Source: Pseudobdellovibrionaceae bacterium
Lineage (GTDB): Bacteria > Bdellovibrionota > Bdellovibrionia > Bdellovibrionales > JAMPXM01
Reading direction: 5' to 3'
Assembly: GCA_913774795.1 (NCBI GenBank)
Contig: CAJYIL010000336.1
Span: forward strand, 1 to 7,146
DNA length: 7,146 nucleotides
The translations under genes were made by a program, and so were the position numbers. Of this stretch, positions 5,322 to 7,146 are shown piece after piece. The notes beneath the pieces were generated by a model, which saw only the letters and a list, made by a program, of their open reading frames with translations, had not been told where the DNA came from and did not search any database. Every line of letters begins with the position of its first letter. Positions within the stretch are counted from its first letter, which is position 1.

Positions 5322-5840
5322 TTGCTGCTCTCCTTAGTTAGTAATCTCTCGGTTGGTCCGATCGATCAATTTTGTGACTTCCTGAAGCTGTCTAAACCCT
5401 AATTCGTCTTCACACGCGCGAAGAGTTCTCTCGATGGACGCCTCCCATATCCTATTGAAGGCTTAGTCGAAAGACTCTAGACGCACGCGCTCAAGCCAAT
5501 CGTAGGAATCGAGAAATCGATAAGGCAATCTTTTTCTGTCAAACGGCTAACACTCTTTACGCGCCGCAATCGGATGCTGTTGTTTTTTATCAACACCAAC
5601 CAGTTTTGCGGAACACGATTTAAAGCATCAGAATCGCCAAAATAAGGCCATTCACGGGTACTTAGTACGGCTTGCGAAACACTCGAAAACCCGCGACCGC
5701 TGCGGCTCCCGGGCGACGATAAAACCTATTACGTCTATAAATTAAATATATTTACCAGGAAAATTGCGTACAAGAGAACACATCTTCTAAAGGGAAGTCC
5801 ATTTGCTCAATCATCGGGCGGAGAGTCTTATTTAATAGAT
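5322..5840. other. Gene-free divergent intergenic region
   Basis: 519 bases between the barrel gene and the peptidase gene. I see no credible coding region: the longest open stretch with an ATG (near 5574) would give about 23 residues without a ribosome site. Contents: the barrel gene's leader on the minus strand, with possible -35-like words TTGATC and TAGACA but no matching -10 box; a short palindrome GTACTTAGTAC (5658-5668); a GC-rich patch at about 5690-5717; and an AT-rich block at 5736-5754 containing the perfect palindrome TAAATATATTTA (5743-5754) and TATAAA, the best place for a plus-strand promoter. It matches no riboswitch or RNA gene that I know. Confidence 0.6.
5736..5754 (+). promoter_or_regulatory. 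AT-rich block with palindrome, candidate promoter of the peptidase-ligase operon
   Basis: TATAAA at 5736-5741 runs into the perfect 12-bp palindrome TAAATATATTTA (5743-5754), about 87 bases before the peptidase ATG. It is the only strongly AT-rich stretch upstream of the operon and contains -10-like words, but no good -35 box at 16-18 bases was found, so the promoter may be regulator-dependent or lie elsewhere. Confidence 0.3.
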
Positions 5841-6560
5841 ATGCGCACGACGCTTGATTTCAAAATTCTTCCTCAACCGACTGAGACGACGTGCGGACCC
5901 ACCTGCCTTCACGGGGTCTACCAATTCTTTGACGATCCGGTGAGTCTGCCTTCGATCATCTCCGAGATCTCGCATCTCGAAGACGGCGGCACACTGGCCG
6001 TTAATCTCGGCTGCGATGCGCTCAAGCGGGGGTATCAGGCGAAGATCTTCACTTACAACGTCGATATGTTTGACCCGAGCTGGTTCAATTCCGATGCGAG
6101 CCAACTTCCAAAGTTTATCGAGGCCCAAAAGCTCGTTAAAGATCATCCGAAGCTACAACTCGCGAGCGATGCATACCTCGAATACTTTCGCCTCGGTGGT
6201 GAAGTTCTATTCGAGGATCTGACGCCTAAACTTATTCGGCGATATCTCGAGCGTGGTGTCCCGATTCTCACCGGGCTCAGCGCAACGTACCTCTATCAAT
6301 CGGCTCGCGAGATTGGCGCGACAAATCTTCCCGACCCAATTGCGGGCGAACCCACCGGCCATTTCGTCGTCATCGCGGGAATTGATCGCGAGAAAAAGTG
6401 TCTGCTTGTTGCTGATCCGTTTAATGCAAATCCGTTCGCAACTGGCAATTATTATTGGGTCGAAATTCACCGCGTGATTTCATCGATCTTGCTCGGGATC
6501 CTAACCTATGACGCGAATCTTTTAATCATCGAACCCGGGCAGAAGAAGACGACGCAATAA
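5841..6560 (+). CDS. C39-like (papain-fold) cysteine peptidase
   Basis: A 239-residue protein with the hallmarks of peptidase family C39. Near the N-terminus, Q12 (oxyanion-hole Gln) precedes the catalytic C18 in TETTCGPTC. H174 lies in TGHFVVIAGID, and D192 lies in LLVADPF at the usual distance. All four active-site positions are present, so it should be active. There is no signal peptide, membrane segment, ABC-transporter domain or fused acetyltransferase domain, so it is a free cytoplasmic enzyme. The region at 60-135 between Cys and His is larger than in bacteriocin-processing C39 domains. Its partner is the RLAN protein encoded directly after it (TAA-ATG, no gap); such stand-alone C39-like peptidases are known beside RLAN/ATP-grasp ligases. 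The ATG at 5841 places QPTETTCGPT near residue 12 as usual, but the nearest GGAG is 17 bases upstream, so initiation may be weak or leaderless. Confidence 0.85.
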   Translation: MRTTLDFKILPQPTETTCGPTCLHGVYQFFDDPVSLPSIISEISHLEDGGTLAVNLGCDALKRGYQAKIFTYNVDMFDPSWFNSDASQLPKFIEAQKLVKDHPKLQLASDAYLEYFRLGGEVLFEDLTPKLIRRYLERGVPILTGLSATYLYQSAREIGATNLPDPIAGEPTGHFVVIAGIDREKKCLLVADPFNANPFATGNYYWVEIHRVISSILLGILTYDANLLIIEPGQKKTTQ

Positions 6561-7146
6561 ATGAAACACTTGCTAGTTCTCGATGATCCCAACGAGTGGC
6601 CCGTTCAGATCGAAGGCGTTGAAGTCTGCTCCGCGAAGTCTTACTTAACAACCGAAGACCCGGGAAAAAAGCGCGGACTTCGCGTCTACAATCTCTGCAA
6701 GAGCTACCGGTATCAAACATTGGGCTATTACGTTTCTCTTCTCGCCGGCGCGCGCGGGCATCGGCCAATTCCATCGGTCTCAACCATTCAAGAACTGAAG
6801 TCGAAGCCGATCCTTAAAACTGTCAGCGATGAACTTGATCAGCTGATTCAAAAATCACTCCACGATCTCAAGACATCCGACTTCACGCTCAGTATCTACT
6901 TCGGCCACAATCTCGCAAAAAAATACGATCGCCTTTGCGCTCATCTCTACAGCGTGTTTCAAGCCCCGCTATTGCGCGCCTACTTTCACCGCGAGCTCGG
7001 TGGCGAGATTCAGGATCCCAAGTGGCGTCTGATCAGTGTCAAACCTATCTCCGGGATAGAAATTCCCCCGGAGCACTACCCGTTCGTTCAAGATTTCGCG
7101 AAAAACTACTTCGCGGGAAAAAAGATCTGCGCAAAGAAGAGAGCCG
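6561..7146 (+). CDS. RimK-type ATP-grasp ligase, N-terminal RLAN domain (3' end outside window)
   Basis: The first 195 residues of a gene running off the right edge. They match the RLAN domain that precedes a RimK-like ATP-grasp domain: LLVLDDPNEWP (4-14), V-x-S-AKSYLT (21-30), GLRVYNLCKSYRYQTLGYYVSLL (39-61), ARGHRPIPSVSTIQELK (64-80), FTLSIYFG (108-115) and a PLLRAYFHRE segment (136-145), with a W155-containing strand after it. Proteins of this architecture are predicted to form amide bonds between amino acids or peptides and an acceptor using ATP; the substrate is unknown. The ATP-binding and metal-binding residues lie beyond the window. The ATG directly follows the peptidase TAA with only a weak purine-rich stretch (AGAAGAAG) before it, which suggests translational coupling. 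No signal peptide; cytoplasmic. Confidence 0.85.
   Translation, partial: MKHLLVLDDPNEWPVQIEGVEVCSAKSYLTTEDPGKKRGLRVYNLCKSYRYQTLGYYVSLLAGARGHRPIPSVSTIQELKSKPILKTVSDELDQLIQKSLHDLKTSDFTLSIYFGHNLAKKYDRLCAHLYSVFQAPLLRAYFHRELGGEIQDPKWRLISVKPISGIEIPPEHYPFVQDFAKNYFAGKKICAKKRA

Noticed and set aside
5574..5645. A possible 23-residue small protein in the gene-free region
   Set aside because: No ribosome site before the ATG and no sign of selection that can be judged from one sequence.
5690..5717. GC-rich patch considered as a riboswitch or tRNA remnant
   Set aside because: It lacks the conserved c-di-GMP riboswitch core and has no cloverleaf or T-loop sequence.
1..7146. Insertion sequences, CRISPR arrays, rRNA or tRNA genes, prophage or attachment sites
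   Set aside because: No transposase, terminal inverted repeats, regularly spaced repeats, tRNA-like folds or rRNA motifs were seen on either strand.

Overview
The window reads as chromosomal DNA from a Gram-negative bacterium, most likely a predatory or related member of the Bdellovibrionota (Bdellovibrio-like). The clues are a Gram-negative envelope (an outer-membrane beta-barrel and several Sec-exported small proteins), ribosomal protein genes scattered outside their usual operons, roughly balanced base composition, and several lineage-specific-looking small envelope proteins. This assignment is an inference from gene content and protein style; no marker was searched.

Layout from left to right. 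Positions 1-568 (minus strand) hold the 5' end of a carbon-nitrogen hydrolase (nitrilase family) gene that runs off the left edge, preceded by a gene for a small exported four-cysteine protein. A strong terminator at 635-671 closes the rpmB (L28) - L24-like gene pair (700-1261, minus). A 253-base divergent promoter region separates this pair from a stand-alone rpsR (S18) gene (1515-1784, plus), which has its own terminator at 1792-1821. Next come a four-helix membrane protein (1927-2325, minus), a divergent 71-residue unknown (2481-2696, plus), and a two-gene minus-strand operon (2743-3874) for a DUF3347-like exported protein and a six-cysteine single-pass membrane protein. A large porin-like outer-membrane protein (4017-5321, minus) ends at a textbook terminator at 3957-3991.

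A 519-base gene-free stretch (5322-5840) then separates the barrel gene from a divergent plus-strand operon that continues past the right edge. It encodes a cytoplasmic C39-like (papain-fold) cysteine peptidase, followed with no gap (TAA-ATG) by the N-terminal 195 residues of a protein carrying the RLAN domain, which normally precedes a RimK-like ATP-grasp ligase. This pair is the most interesting part of the window. It looks like a ligase-plus-peptidase module of the amidoligase type, in which the ATP-grasp enzyme would join amino acids or peptides to an unknown acceptor and the peptidase would trim or recycle them. The ATP-grasp half lies outside the window, so that step is predicted from the domain architecture and is not seen.
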